Part shown: piece by piece, positions 1 to 7,494 of the stretch
How positions within the stretch are numbered: position 1 is the first letter of the stretch
How the letters are laid out: the number at the start of each line of letters is the position of its first letter
Origin: Gaiellasilicea sp963789355
GTDB lineage: Bacteria; Actinomycetota; Thermoleophilia; Gaiellales; Gaiellaceae
Length of the DNA stretch: 64,000 nucleotides
Reading direction: 5' to 3'
Assembly (NCBI GenBank): GCA_963789355.1
Contig: CAWBKK010000009.1
Span: 62,001-126,000, forward strand
Notes under the pieces: generated by a model
Told to the model about the DNA's origin: nothing
Database searches by the model: none
Seen by the model: only the letters and a program-made list of their open reading frames with translations
Translations under genes and position numbers: made by a program

Positions 1-1532
1 GCGGCGATGTCGTGGCTCTGACCGGGCACGAACGGGGTGAAGCACTTGCTCTCGCTCCACGCGTTCGTCCACGGGTAGCTGTAGTCACGCGAGGCGCTGA
101 CCGGCCGGAAGCCGACCGGGCCGGGCGTCAGCGGCGTCGTCCATGCCTCCGCCGTGCGGGCGTTGTTGCCGACGGTGGTGAAGGTCGGCGTGCCCGTGCG
201 GACGCTCACGTCCCACGGCGCGCGGGAGGCAAGGTTCTGGACCTCCCGCTGGCACTCGGCCAGGGTCGTCGGCGGCTGGCCGACGTTCGACTCCCAGCAC
301 CACGTCTCGCGGGTGTCGGTATTCGGCATGTTCCACGGATACGCGTCGCCGCCGAGAAGCGGGTTGGCCGGGAAGACCTTCCACTTCGGCGGGTACGGCG
401 TCGCGGAAGAGGCGCCGAGCGGGCTGAAGATGATCTCGCCGCTGTAGGTGGCGGGGGCGTCCCAGCCGGCGCCGTCGGAGTAGTCGCAGACGCGCACCTT
501 GTAGGTGCCGACGCCGGAGTCGGCCGGGTCGTAGACGAGCGCCTCGGGGCTCGTGGCGGTGTCCTGGCTGGCGACAACCGCGCCGTCGCGGACGAGGTTG
601 ATCACGGCGTCGTTCGTCGTCAGCGTCGCCTCGACCCCGACGACGACCGAGCCGACGCTCTCGCCTGCCGCGACCGTGAAGGGGCCGTTGTCCGGCGCGC
701 AGACGCCGTCGCCGGTGGGCATCGTGCCGGTGAAGGTCTCGGCGGTCGAGTGGGACTGCTCGGCGATGTCCTTCCGGAGCAGGACCTCGCCCGTGGCGGC
801 GTCGACGATGGTGCTGTAGCCGGTGCCGCGGACCGAGTCGACGACGAGCGTCTCCCAGGCGGGCCGGACGCCGTCGGACGGCGTCGGGAAGGCGACCAGC
901 CGGGCGTGCTGCTTGTCGGGGAAGCCCTTGACGGAGAAGCTCGTCCACTGGGAGCCCTGCTTCGCCGAGCCGAGCGCGAGCACGGAGACGTCGCGGCCGA
1001 CATTCGCGGCCGCCTTCGTCCACGCGTCTGCGACCGTCAGCGTCGGCTGCGCGGCGAGCGTCGTGTCGCCGGTCAAGGACGAGGAGACGTATGCGACCTT
1101 GTCGCCGACGACGCCGACGACAGCGAGTCCGCCGTCCACGGCCGGGAGGCCGCCGAACGTCTGGCGGAAGATGATTGCGTGGCCTTCGCTGTCCGCGAGG
1201 GGCACGTCCTTCCAGCGCTCGAGCTTCGCGTTGCCTTCCTCGGAGAGCCGGAAGAGCTCGGCGTTCTCGCTCAGAAAGGTTCGCGCAACGGCGGCCGCAT
1301 CGCCGCCGGTGACGCCGGTGGCCAGGTAGCCGCCGTCCTTGATCAGGGACGAAGGCGTCCCGAAGTCGTTCCAGCGGACGTCGGCGCCTAGCGCCTTCGC
1401 CACCTCCGCCTGCGCCTCCGTCGCCTCGACTGCGCCCGTCCGGGCGTCGAGGTCACGGAAGACGCCGCCGTTCCCCGTCGCCGGCAGCGCCAGGGCTGCG
1501 AGAGCGACGAGCACTACGAAGCGATTCCACAT
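1..1532 (-). CDS. Secreted M36 (fungalysin-type) metalloprotease, 3' end beyond window
   Basis: The frame is open from ATG at 1532 to the window edge (about 510 codons) with no stop. The N-terminus is a signal peptide (MWNRFVVLVALAALALPATG). A fungalysin/thermolysin-type propeptide region follows, then a beta-rich segment around residues 250-360. The start of the M36 domain is recognised from VGNNARTAEAW and the YPWTNAW stretch near residues 470-500. The zinc motif HExxH would lie outside the window and cannot be seen. It probably acts outside the cell on proteins. A TTGAC inverted repeat that could be promoter or operator lies 100 bp upstream. Family assignment is good; activity cannot be judged from this fragment. 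Confidence 0.8.
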   Translation of the reverse strand, partial: MWNRFVVLVALAALALPATGNGGVFRDLDARTGAVEATEAQAEVAKALGADVRWNDFGTPSSLIKDGGYLATGVTGGDAAAVARTFLSENAELFRLSEEGNAKLERWKDVPLADSEGHAIIFRQTFGGLPAVDGGLAVVGVVGDKVAYVSSSLTGDTTLAAQPTLTVADAWTKAAANVGRDVSVLALGSAKQGSQWTSFSVKGFPDKQHARLVAFPTPSDGVRPAWETLVVDSVRGTGYSTIVDAATGEVLLRKDIAEQSHSTAETFTGTMPTGDGVCAPDNGPFTVAAGESVGSVVVGVEATLTTNDAVINLVRDGAVVASQDTATSPEALVYDPADSGVGTYKVRVCDYSDGAGWDAPATYSGEIIFSPLGASSATPYPPKWKVFPANPLLGGDAYPWNMPNTDTRETWCWESNVGQPPTTLAECQREVQNLASRAPWDVSVRTGTPTFTTVGNNARTAEAWTTPLTPGPVGFRPVSASRDYSYPWTNAWSESKCFTPFVPGQSHDIA

Positions 1533-1632
1533 ATCGAAAGCTCCTGTGAGAGGGACGAGTTGCACGGCGCTGGTGCACCGGCGACCGGTCCTCTACCGCC
1601 TCGAATCTCACTTGAAACCTATGTCTCTATGA

Positions 1633-1648
1633 TTGACAAATCAGTCAA
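1633..1648. promoter_or_regulatory. TTGAC-N6-GTCAA inverted repeat, candidate operator
   Basis: Perfect 5-bp arms flank AAATCA. The repeat overlaps the stop codon of the TetR gene and lies 101-116 bp upstream of the M36 protease start. On the minus strand TTGACT could also serve as a -35 box for the protease. TetR-family operators often look like TGAC-N6-GTCA, but no regulator can be assigned. Confidence 0.35.
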
Positions 1649-2220
1649 CGCGGGCCGGCGTAGCCGCGAATCCCCTCGACCAGGATCGCTGCGAACGAGT
1701 CCGCGATCGCGTCGGTGTCGCGATCGGCCGCGAGCCACGTATAGGCCCAGTTCGCCGCCGAGAGCACGAGCAGCGCGGCGGCGGCGTCGTCGAGATCGGT
1801 CCGCAGCTCGCCGCGCTCCCGGCCCTCGCGGAAGAGCGCTCGCAACCGCTCCTCGTACCGACGCCGCTCGGCGAGGATCTGCTCGCGCCGCTCCCCCTCG
1901 AGGTAGCGCCACTCGCGAATGAAGACGGTCGCCATGTCGAGCTGCTCCGAGACCACACGCAGGTGCGCGCGCAGGGCGAGCCGGATCCGCTCGGACGCGC
2001 CGGCCCCGTCGGGGATTGCGTCGAGCCCCTCGTGAAAGGCCGCGGCTCCTTCGCGCATCGTCTCGTAGAGCAGCTCCTGCTTCGACTGGGTCAGGGAGTA
2101 GAGCGAGCCCTTCTGGACGCCCATCGCCGTGGCGAGGTCGCCCATCGAGGTGCCGTGGTAGCCCTTCTGCGCGAAGAGCCGCGCGGCCTGGCGGGTCAGC
2201 TCGTTTCTACGCGTGCCGAT
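1645..2220 (-). CDS. paaR: TetR-family repressor of the paa genes (PaaR-like)
   Basis: A TetR helix-turn-helix is clear: RNELTRQAARLFAQKGYHGT then SMGDLATAMGVQKGSLY, followed by a ligand domain to about residue 190. It is divergent from paaA, and the gap contains a perfect PaaR box. PaaR in Thermus is known to respond to phenylacetyl-CoA; the same ligand is inferred here. No ATG, GTG or TTG lies in frame upstream of the HTH. The first ATG (2145) would remove the first helices. The frame can begin at ATC (2220), 7 nt after a TAGCAT -10-like box (2233-2228), or at ATT (2229). The coordinates use the ATC. A sequence error is the alternative explanation. Confidence 0.8.
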   Translation of the reverse strand: MGTRRNELTRQAARLFAQKGYHGTSMGDLATAMGVQKGSLYSLTQSKQELLYETMREGAAAFHEGLDAIPDGAGASERIRLALRAHLRVVSEQLDMATVFIREWRYLEGERREQILAERRRYEERLRALFREGRERGELRTDLDDAAAALLVLSAANWAYTWLAADRDTDAIADSFAAILVEGIRGYAGPR

Positions 2221-2230
2221 ACACTCAATG

Positions 2231-2244
2231 CTAACGACCGTTCG
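2231..2244. promoter_or_regulatory. PaaR operator
   Basis: CTAACGACCGTTCG matches CNAACGNNCGTTNG, the consensus reported for Thermus thermophilus PaaR, at every fixed position. It lies between the divergent TetR gene and paaA, 16 bp before the paaA GTG. It overlaps the TAGCAT -10-like box of the regulator and follows a TACACT -10-like box for paaA at 2220-2225. Binding here would repress both genes. Confidence 0.75.
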
Positions 2245-2260
2245 GCAGGGAGGCCAGACC

Positions 2261-3160
2261 GTGGAACCTCGTGAGCAGGAGTTTCTCGACTACGTCCAGT
2301 CCGGAGGGCTCGTCGAGACCGGCGACTGGATGCCCGACGAGTACCGCAAGCGCTTGATCAAGTTCATCGAGATGCACGGGAACTCGGAGCTGATGGGCGT
2401 CCTGCCCGAGCGCGACTGGATCCTGCGCGCGCCGACGCTGCAACGGAAGCTGGCACTGACGGCGAAGATCCAGGACGAGGTCGGCCACTGCCAGCTGATC
2501 TACCGCGTCGTCGAGGACCTCGGCAAGCCACGCGAGCGCTGTCTCGACGACCTGATCGCGGGGACGTCGAAGTTCCACAACGTCTTTCACTACCCGACGA
2601 AGAGCTGGGGCGACGTCGGCGTGATCGCGTGGCTCGTCGACGCGGCCGCGATCATCAGCCAGAAGGCGTTGCTCAAGTGCTCCTACGCGCCCTACGCGCG
2701 GGTGATGAAGAAGGTCTGCTGGGAGGAGTCGTTCCACATCCTCCACGGCCGCGACACGGTGCTCGCGATGGTGACCGGGACGCCGGAGCAGTTCGAGCTC
2801 GTGCAGGAGGCGCTCAACCGCTGGTGGGAGCCGCTGATGCACTTCCACGGGACGCCGATCCCGGCCGAGGAAGACCCGATGGTGCATTGGCGAATCAAAA
2901 GTCAAGCCAACGAGGAGGCGCGGCAGCAGTTTCTCGAGGGCTACGTGCCCCAGATCCTCGAGCTCGGGCTGACGATCCCGGACCCGCAGCTCCGCCGCGA
3001 CGACGACGGCCTCTGGTCGTACACCGAGCCCGACTGGGACAAGCTGCTCGCCGTCGTCACCGGCCACGGGCCCGCGTCGCAGGAGCGGCTCGACTTCCGC
3101 CGGCTCTCCCGAGCCGAGACGGACTGGGTCTCGAAGATCGTGCTCGCGGAGGCCGCTTGA
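2261..3160 (+). CDS. paaA: Phenylacetyl-CoA 1,2-epoxidase catalytic subunit PaaA
   Basis: PaaA is the di-iron oxygenase subunit that epoxidises the ring of phenylacetyl-CoA with O2. The product is 299 aa, close to the usual ~309. Two ferritin-like ligand motifs are visible: ExxH in KIQDEVGHCQ (E73, H76) and EESFH near residue 160. I chose GTG 2261 because GGGAGG (2248-2253) sits 7 nt before it; ATG 2213 upstream lacks such a site and overlaps the operator. It is the first gene of paaABCD and ends in a TTGA overlap with paaB. No paaE reductase or paaK ligase is in the window. Confidence 0.95.
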   Translation: MEPREQEFLDYVQSGGLVETGDWMPDEYRKRLIKFIEMHGNSELMGVLPERDWILRAPTLQRKLALTAKIQDEVGHCQLIYRVVEDLGKPRERCLDDLIAGTSKFHNVFHYPTKSWGDVGVIAWLVDAAAIISQKALLKCSYAPYARVMKKVCWEESFHILHGRDTVLAMVTGTPEQFELVQEALNRWWEPLMHFHGTPIPAEEDPMVHWRIKSQANEEARQQFLEGYVPQILELGLTIPDPQLRRDDDGLWSYTEPDWDKLLAVVTGHGPASQERLDFRRLSRAETDWVSKIVLAEAA

Positions 3161-3441
3161 TCTGGGAGGTCTTCCGGCAGGAGCGCAAGGGCCAGCCGTT
3201 CGTGCACGGCGGCTCGTTCCACGCTCCCGACCAGGCGTTCGCCGATGCGTACGCGCGCGAGTTCTACGCGCGGCGGGGCGAGTCGGTCGCGCTCTGGGTC
3301 GTGCCGCGCGGGGCGATCACGTCGATCGAGGAGTTCCCGGACGAGTTCGACCTCAAGTACCGCCGCGTCGACGGCTACTCGATCAAGGCGAGGCTGAAGG
3401 AGGCGCGCGACCGCGCGGGGACTGCAGCCGTGGCGGAATGA
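3157..3441 (+). CDS. paaB: Phenylacetyl-CoA epoxidase subunit PaaB
   Basis: This small subunit of the PaaABCE complex is 94 aa, the same size as E. coli PaaB (95). It starts WEVFRQERKGQPFVHGGSFH and contains ALWVVPRGAI, both typical of the family. The start is TTG at 3157, overlapping the paaA stop (TTGA), which implies translational coupling. Immediately after its TGA begins the first of two AT-rich palindromes that separate paaB from paaC, the only long gap in the operon. Confidence 0.93.
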   Translation: MIWEVFRQERKGQPFVHGGSFHAPDQAFADAYAREFYARRGESVALWVVPRGAITSIEEFPDEFDLKYRRVDGYSIKARLKEARDRAGTAAVAE

Positions 3442-3444
3442 GCC

Positions 3445-3463
3445 TTGTGTTTCTGAAACACAA
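3445..3463. repeat. AT-rich palindrome, module 1 copy A
   Basis: TTGTGTTTC-T-GAAACACAA is a perfect 9-bp inverted repeat starting 4 nt after the paaB stop. It is strikingly AT-rich for this genome. Copy B lies 78 bp downstream (centre to centre), and two more copies lie between lipB and lipA. Confidence 0.85.
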
Positions 3464-3522
3464 AGTCTCCTTTCGCGCCTCGATCCCGCATCAGATTGCG
3501 ATCCGCAGCGTCCGCGAACCGC

Positions 3523-3541
3523 TTGTGTTTCTGAACCACAA
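3523..3541. repeat. AT-rich palindrome, module 1 copy B
   Basis: TTGTGTTTCTGAACCACAA has one mismatch in the second arm relative to copy A. It lies 18 nt before paaC. The 59 bp between copies A and B shows no ORF and no clear similarity to the spacer of the second module. Confidence 0.8.
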
Positions 3542-3559
3542 GCTCTCTTTGGGGCACGG

Positions 3560-4204
3560 ATGACCGACCGGGTCACCCTGTTGCTCGAGCTCGCCGACGA
3601 CGAGTTGATCCTCGGCTGGCGGAACTCGGAGTGGACGGGGATCGCGCCGTTTCTCGAGGAGGACGTGGCCTTCTCGTCGATTGCGCAGAACGAGATCGGC
3701 CACGCGCGGGCGCTGTACGACCTCGCGGCCGCGGAGCTCGGCACCGACGCCGACGCAATCGCCTTCGACCGCAGGCCGGAGGAGTACCGCTGCGCCCCGC
3801 TCGTGCAGCTGCGGCTCGTCCCGGACTGGGCCCGCACGATCGCGCGGCACGTCCTGTATGAGACCGCCGACGCGATCCGAATCGAACGGCTGAAGGAGCA
3901 TGAGGACGCCGAGCTCGCCGGGATCGCGGCCAAGATCGAGCGCGAGGAGGTCTACCACCGCCTTCATGCCGAGATGTGGCTCGAGCGGCTCCGCGGCGAG
4001 GAACGCTACGCCGCCGCGGTCGAGGAGCTGTGGCCGTATGCACTCGGGGTGCTCGGGCCCGAGCTTCGCCCGGCCCTGGCGGAGCGCGTCGGCCGTCCGG
4101 AGGTGGAGGCGGTCGAGCGGAGCGCGCCGGGCGCCGACTTCGCCGAGCTCTGGAACGAGATGACGATGGTCCGCCGCTCCGCCCCGGTCGGTGCCCAGTG
4201 GTAA
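3560..4204 (+). CDS. paaC: Phenylacetyl-CoA epoxidase structural subunit PaaC
   Basis: PaaC is a ferritin-like partner of PaaA that holds the complex together. The 214-aa product is slightly shorter than E. coli PaaC (248). The family signatures LADDELILGWRNSEW near the start, SIAQNEIGHARALYD and EREEVYHRLHAEMW are visible. It follows the paired palindromes rather than overlapping paaB. The paaD start lies inside its last codons, so paaC and paaD are coupled. Confidence 0.93.
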   Translation: MTDRVTLLLELADDELILGWRNSEWTGIAPFLEEDVAFSSIAQNEIGHARALYDLAAAELGTDADAIAFDRRPEEYRCAPLVQLRLVPDWARTIARHVLYETADAIRIERLKEHEDAELAGIAAKIEREEVYHRLHAEMWLERLRGEERYAAAVEELWPYALGVLGPELRPALAERVGRPEVEAVERSAPGADFAELWNEMTMVRRSAPVGAQW

Positions 4205-4698
4205 CGAAGGCACAGCTGACCGAAGCGGACGTCTGGGACGCGCTCGCCGAGATCCCCGACCCCGAGATCCCGGTGATCTCCCTCGTCGACCTCGGCGTCG
4301 TCAAGGGCGTCGCCGTTGACGGCGAGCGCGTGCGGATCCAGTTCACACCCACGTTCATGGGCTGTCCCGCCCTCGACGCGATGCGGACGCAGATGGAGGC
4401 GGCCGTGACCGCGCTCGGCGGCGAGCCGCAGGTCGACGTCCTCCTCGACGACTCGTGGTCGACGGACAAGATCACGCCTGCCGGCCGCGAGAAGCTCCGG
4501 GAGGCAGGCTTCGCGCCGCCGACTCCACGCACCGAGCGCGCACCGACGCTGCTGCAGCTCCAGAAGGCGGTCCACCGCTGCCCGTACTGCGGCTCGACGG
4601 AGACGAAGCTCGAGAACATCTTCGGCCCCACCCCCTGCCGCTCGGTGCGCTACTGCGAGAGCTGCCGGCAGCCGTTCGAGCAGTTCAAGACGATCTAG
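4198..4698 (+). CDS. paaD: PaaD, Fe-S/metal-assembly protein for phenylacetyl-CoA epoxidase
   Basis: The product is 166 aa with an N-terminal MIP18/SufT-type domain (PDPEIPVISLVDLGVV; FMGCPALDAM) and a C-terminal zinc-ribbon-like segment with cysteine pairs CPYC and CESC. PaaD is needed for maturation of the PaaABCE system. The GTG start at 4198 overlaps the paaC TAA by 7 nt. It closes the paaABCD operon. The next gene has its own -10-like box 6 bp after the paaD stop. Confidence 0.9.
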   Translation: MVTKAQLTEADVWDALAEIPDPEIPVISLVDLGVVKGVAVDGERVRIQFTPTFMGCPALDAMRTQMEAAVTALGGEPQVDVLLDDSWSTDKITPAGREKLREAGFAPPTPRTERAPTLLQLQKAVHRCPYCGSTETKLENIFGPTPCRSVRYCESCRQPFEQFKTI

Positions 4699-4715
4699 TG
4701 CTCTAGGCTGGCTGC

Positions 4716-6431
4716 GTGCCGGACGGGACGTCGACGTCGCAGGACGCGCTCCGGCGTCGCGCTCGCGCCGGGCTCCAGAGCGGGGCGGAGCGGGCCGGAG
4801 CACGGGCCCACTTCCGCGCGCTCGGGATCGACCCCGCGCGGCTCGGCGGGCCGATCGTCGGGATCGCCTCGACCTGGACCGGGACGATGCCCTGCAACCT
4901 GAACCAGCTCGAGCTCGCGGCCTCCGTCAGCGACGCGGTCGCGACGGCCGGCGGCGTGCCGCTCCACTTCAACACGATCGCGGTCTCGGACAACCAGTCC
5001 CAGGCGACGCCCGGGATGCGCGCGTCGCTGATCTCACGCGAGGTGATTGCGGACTCGATCGAGCTGATGGTCCACGCTCACGACTTCGACGCCCTCGTCT
5101 GCCTGGTCGGCTGCGACAAGACCGGCCCCGCGGCGCTGATGGCGCTCGCCCGCGTCGACAAGCCGGCCGTCGTCCTCCACAGCGGCCCGATGCGCGCCGG
5201 GAGCTGGCGTGGTCGCGACGTCACGATCCAGGACGTCTGGGAAGCCGTCGGCGCGGAGGAGCGCGGGCTGATGCCGCGGGCCGATCTCGACGAGCTCGAG
5301 CGGCACGCGTGCCCCGGCTCGGGCACGTGCGCTGGCCACTTCACGGCGAACACGATGGCCGTGGCGATCGACTGCCTCGGGCTCGCCCGGATCGGCGACG
5401 GGCTGATTCCCGCCGACGACCGCCAGGAGAAAGGCGAGGCTGCTGCACGCGCCGGCGCGCTGGTCGTGGAGCTTGCGGAGCGCGGCGCCGGAGCGCGTCA
5501 GTTCCTCGATCGCCGCGCGCTCCTGAATGCGATGGCGGGGATCGTCGGCAGCGGCGGCTCGACGAACGGGATCCTGCACCTGCTCGCGATCGCCCGCGAA
5601 GCCGGCGTCGAGCTCTCGCTCGAGGATCTCACCGAGGTGGGAGGCCGCACCCCCGTGCTCGCCGCGCTCGCGCCGTCGGGCCGGTGGATGGCGGAGGACT
5701 TCCATCGCGTCGGCGGCACCGCCGCGCTGATCCGTGAGCTCATGCGAGGTGGTCACGTCGACGGCTCGGCGCCCACGGTCGCAGGGCCGAAACTCGGGGA
5801 GGCGACAGCCGACGCCCCGGCACCCGACGGCGAGGTGCTGCTCCCGCTGGAGGCGCCGTTCAAGCCGACGGGAGCCCTGTACGCGCTGCGCGGCAACCTC
5901 GCTCCGGACGGGAGCCTCGTCAAGCTTGCGGGCACCGACCTCCGTTCGCACACAGGCCCCGCCCGCGTCTTCGACGCGGAGGAGGCGTGCACCGACGCGA
6001 TCCGATCGGGGCACGTTCAGGCCGGCGACGTGCTCGTCGTCCGCTACGAAGGGCCGGCGGGCGGTCCTGGGATGCGGGAGATGCTGAGCGTGACGGCGTC
6101 GGTCGTCGGCGCTGGGCTCGGCGAGTCGGTCGCGCTGGTGACGGACGGCCGGTTCTCCGGAGCGACTCGCGGGTTGATGATCGGCCACGTCGCGCCCGAG
6201 GCGGCCCGCGGCGGCCCACTCGCGATCGTCCGCGACGGCGACCCGATCACGATCGACGTCGACGCCCGGACGCTTCGGCTCGACCTCGCCGAAGCCGAGA
6301 TCGCCGAGCGAATGGCCGCCTGGCGGCCTCCGCCGACCCGATATGCGGGCGGCGTCTTCGCCCGCTACGGCGCCCTCGTCGGCTCGGCGTCCGAGGGCGC
6401 AGTCCTCGTCAACCCCCTCACGGGTCACTGA
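4716..6431 (+). CDS. IlvD/EDD-family dehydratase, probably sugar-acid
   Basis: This 571-aa enzyme has the Fe-S cysteines expected of the IlvD/EDD family in TMPCN, VGCDKTGP and GSGTCAG, and the base serine in DGRFSGATRG. The family includes dihydroxy-acid dehydratase and gluconate/xylonate dehydratases. The next gene is a glucose dehydrogenase, 1 nt away, so a role in non-phosphorylative sugar oxidation is more likely than isoleucine/valine synthesis; this is inferred from context. TAGGCT (4704-4709) lies 6 nt before the GTG start, so the mRNA is probably leaderless. Confidence 0.85.
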   Translation: MPDGTSTSQDALRRRARAGLQSGAERAGARAHFRALGIDPARLGGPIVGIASTWTGTMPCNLNQLELAASVSDAVATAGGVPLHFNTIAVSDNQSQATPGMRASLISREVIADSIELMVHAHDFDALVCLVGCDKTGPAALMALARVDKPAVVLHSGPMRAGSWRGRDVTIQDVWEAVGAEERGLMPRADLDELERHACPGSGTCAGHFTANTMAVAIDCLGLARIGDGLIPADDRQEKGEAAARAGALVVELAERGAGARQFLDRRALLNAMAGIVGSGGSTNGILHLLAIAREAGVELSLEDLTEVGGRTPVLAALAPSGRWMAEDFHRVGGTAALIRELMRGGHVDGSAPTVAGPKLGEATADAPAPDGEVLLPLEAPFKPTGALYALRGNLAPDGSLVKLAGTDLRSHTGPARVFDAEEACTDAIRSGHVQAGDVLVVRYEGPAGGPGMREMLSVTASVVGAGLGESVALVTDGRFSGATRGLMIGHVAPEAARGGPLAIVRDGDPITIDVDARTLRLDLAEAEIAERMAAWRPPPTRYAGGVFARYGALVGSASEGAVLVNPLTGH

Positions 6432-6432
6432 G

Positions 6433-7494
6433 TTGCAGGCGCTGGTCGTGCGACCGGGCGCGGCACACTCGGCCCACGTCGCCGAGGTCCCGACGGCGGA
6501 TCCCCGCGAGGGCGAGGTGCCGGTGCGGACACTCGAGGTCGGCGTCTGCGGCACCGACCGGGAGATCTCCGAGGGGCTCTTCGGGATCGCGCCGGAGGAC
6601 GACAGCGTGCTCGTGCTGGGTCACGAGCTGCTCGGCGTCGTCGAGCGCGACGGGGACGGGTTCGCGCGCGGCGACCTCGTGACCGCGATCGTCCGCCGCT
6701 CGTGCACGCGCTGCCACGCCTGCGCCGAAGGCTCGCCCGACTCGTGCCTCACCGGCGACTACAGCGAGCGGGGGATCACGCGCCTGCACGGATTCGCCCG
6801 GGAGCTCGTGGCCGAGGATCCGGCGCAGCTGATCGGCATCCCGCGCTCGCTCGGCCGGCTGGGCGTGCTCGCGGAGCCGACCTCGATCTGCGAACGGGCG
6901 ATCCGGCACGCGCGGGAGATCGGCGGTCGCCACCCCTGGCAGCTCCAGCGCGCCCTCGTGATCGGCGCCGGCGCGATCGGCATGCTCTCGACGTACCTGC
7001 TCCGCCTCGCCGGGCTCGAGGTCTGGACTGCAGCGCTCGACCCGGCCGGCGGCCCGCGGGCCGATCTCGTCGCCGCCTCGGGCGCCCGGTACGTGTCGAC
7101 GCCGGCGCAGCCACTGGACGCGCTTCGTCAGGAGGTTGGCGGCTTCGACCTGGTGATCGAGGCGACCGGCAACGCCCAGGTGATGGCCGACAGCCTCGGG
7201 CTGCTGCGCCGGAGCGGCGTCGCCTGCCTGCTCGGGCTCGACCCGCGCCGGCAGACGGTCGAGCTCGACGGCCGGGTGCTCGGCGTCGACGCGATCCTCG
7301 AGAACCGCGTCGTCTTCGGCAGCGTGAACGCCCACCGCGTCGACTGGCTCGCAGCGGTCAACTCTCTCGATCGGGCGCGGGAGCGCTGGCCGGACGCGCT
7401 CGAGGCCGTCGTCGGGCTGCGCGTCCCACTCGATCGCTTCGCGGAGGCGTTCGGCCATTCCGGCGTCAAGGCGACGCTGGTGCTCGACGGCTAG
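6433..7494 (+). CDS. Glucose 1-dehydrogenase (zinc MDR family)
   Basis: The 353-aa product is a medium-chain dehydrogenase of the archaeal glucose-dehydrogenase type. CGTD and GHELLG mark the catalytic zinc site. A structural zinc cluster is seen in CTRCHACAEGSPDSC. The Rossmann motif is VIGAGAIGM. It would oxidise glucose or a similar aldose to the lactone with NAD(P). The start is TTG 6433, two bases after the dehydratase stop, so the two genes form an operon. The 3' end overlaps convergent proB by 4 bp. Exact sugar specificity is unknown. Confidence 0.85.
   Translation: MQALVVRPGAAHSAHVAEVPTADPREGEVPVRTLEVGVCGTDREISEGLFGIAPEDDSVLVLGHELLGVVERDGDGFARGDLVTAIVRRSCTRCHACAEGSPDSCLTGDYSERGITRLHGFARELVAEDPAQLIGIPRSLGRLGVLAEPTSICERAIRHAREIGGRHPWQLQRALVIGAGAIGMLSTYLLRLAGLEVWTAALDPAGGPRADLVAASGARYVSTPAQPLDALRQEVGGFDLVIEATGNAQVMADSLGLLRRSGVACLLGLDPRRQTVELDGRVLGVDAILENRVVFGSVNAHRVDWLAAVNSLDRARERWPDALEAVVGLRVPLDRFAEAFGHSGVKATLVLDG

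Noticed and set aside
12..1391. 459-aa plus-strand frame opposite the M36 protease
   Set aside because: Composition is that of a shadow frame; the minus strand encodes a signal peptide and M36 motifs.
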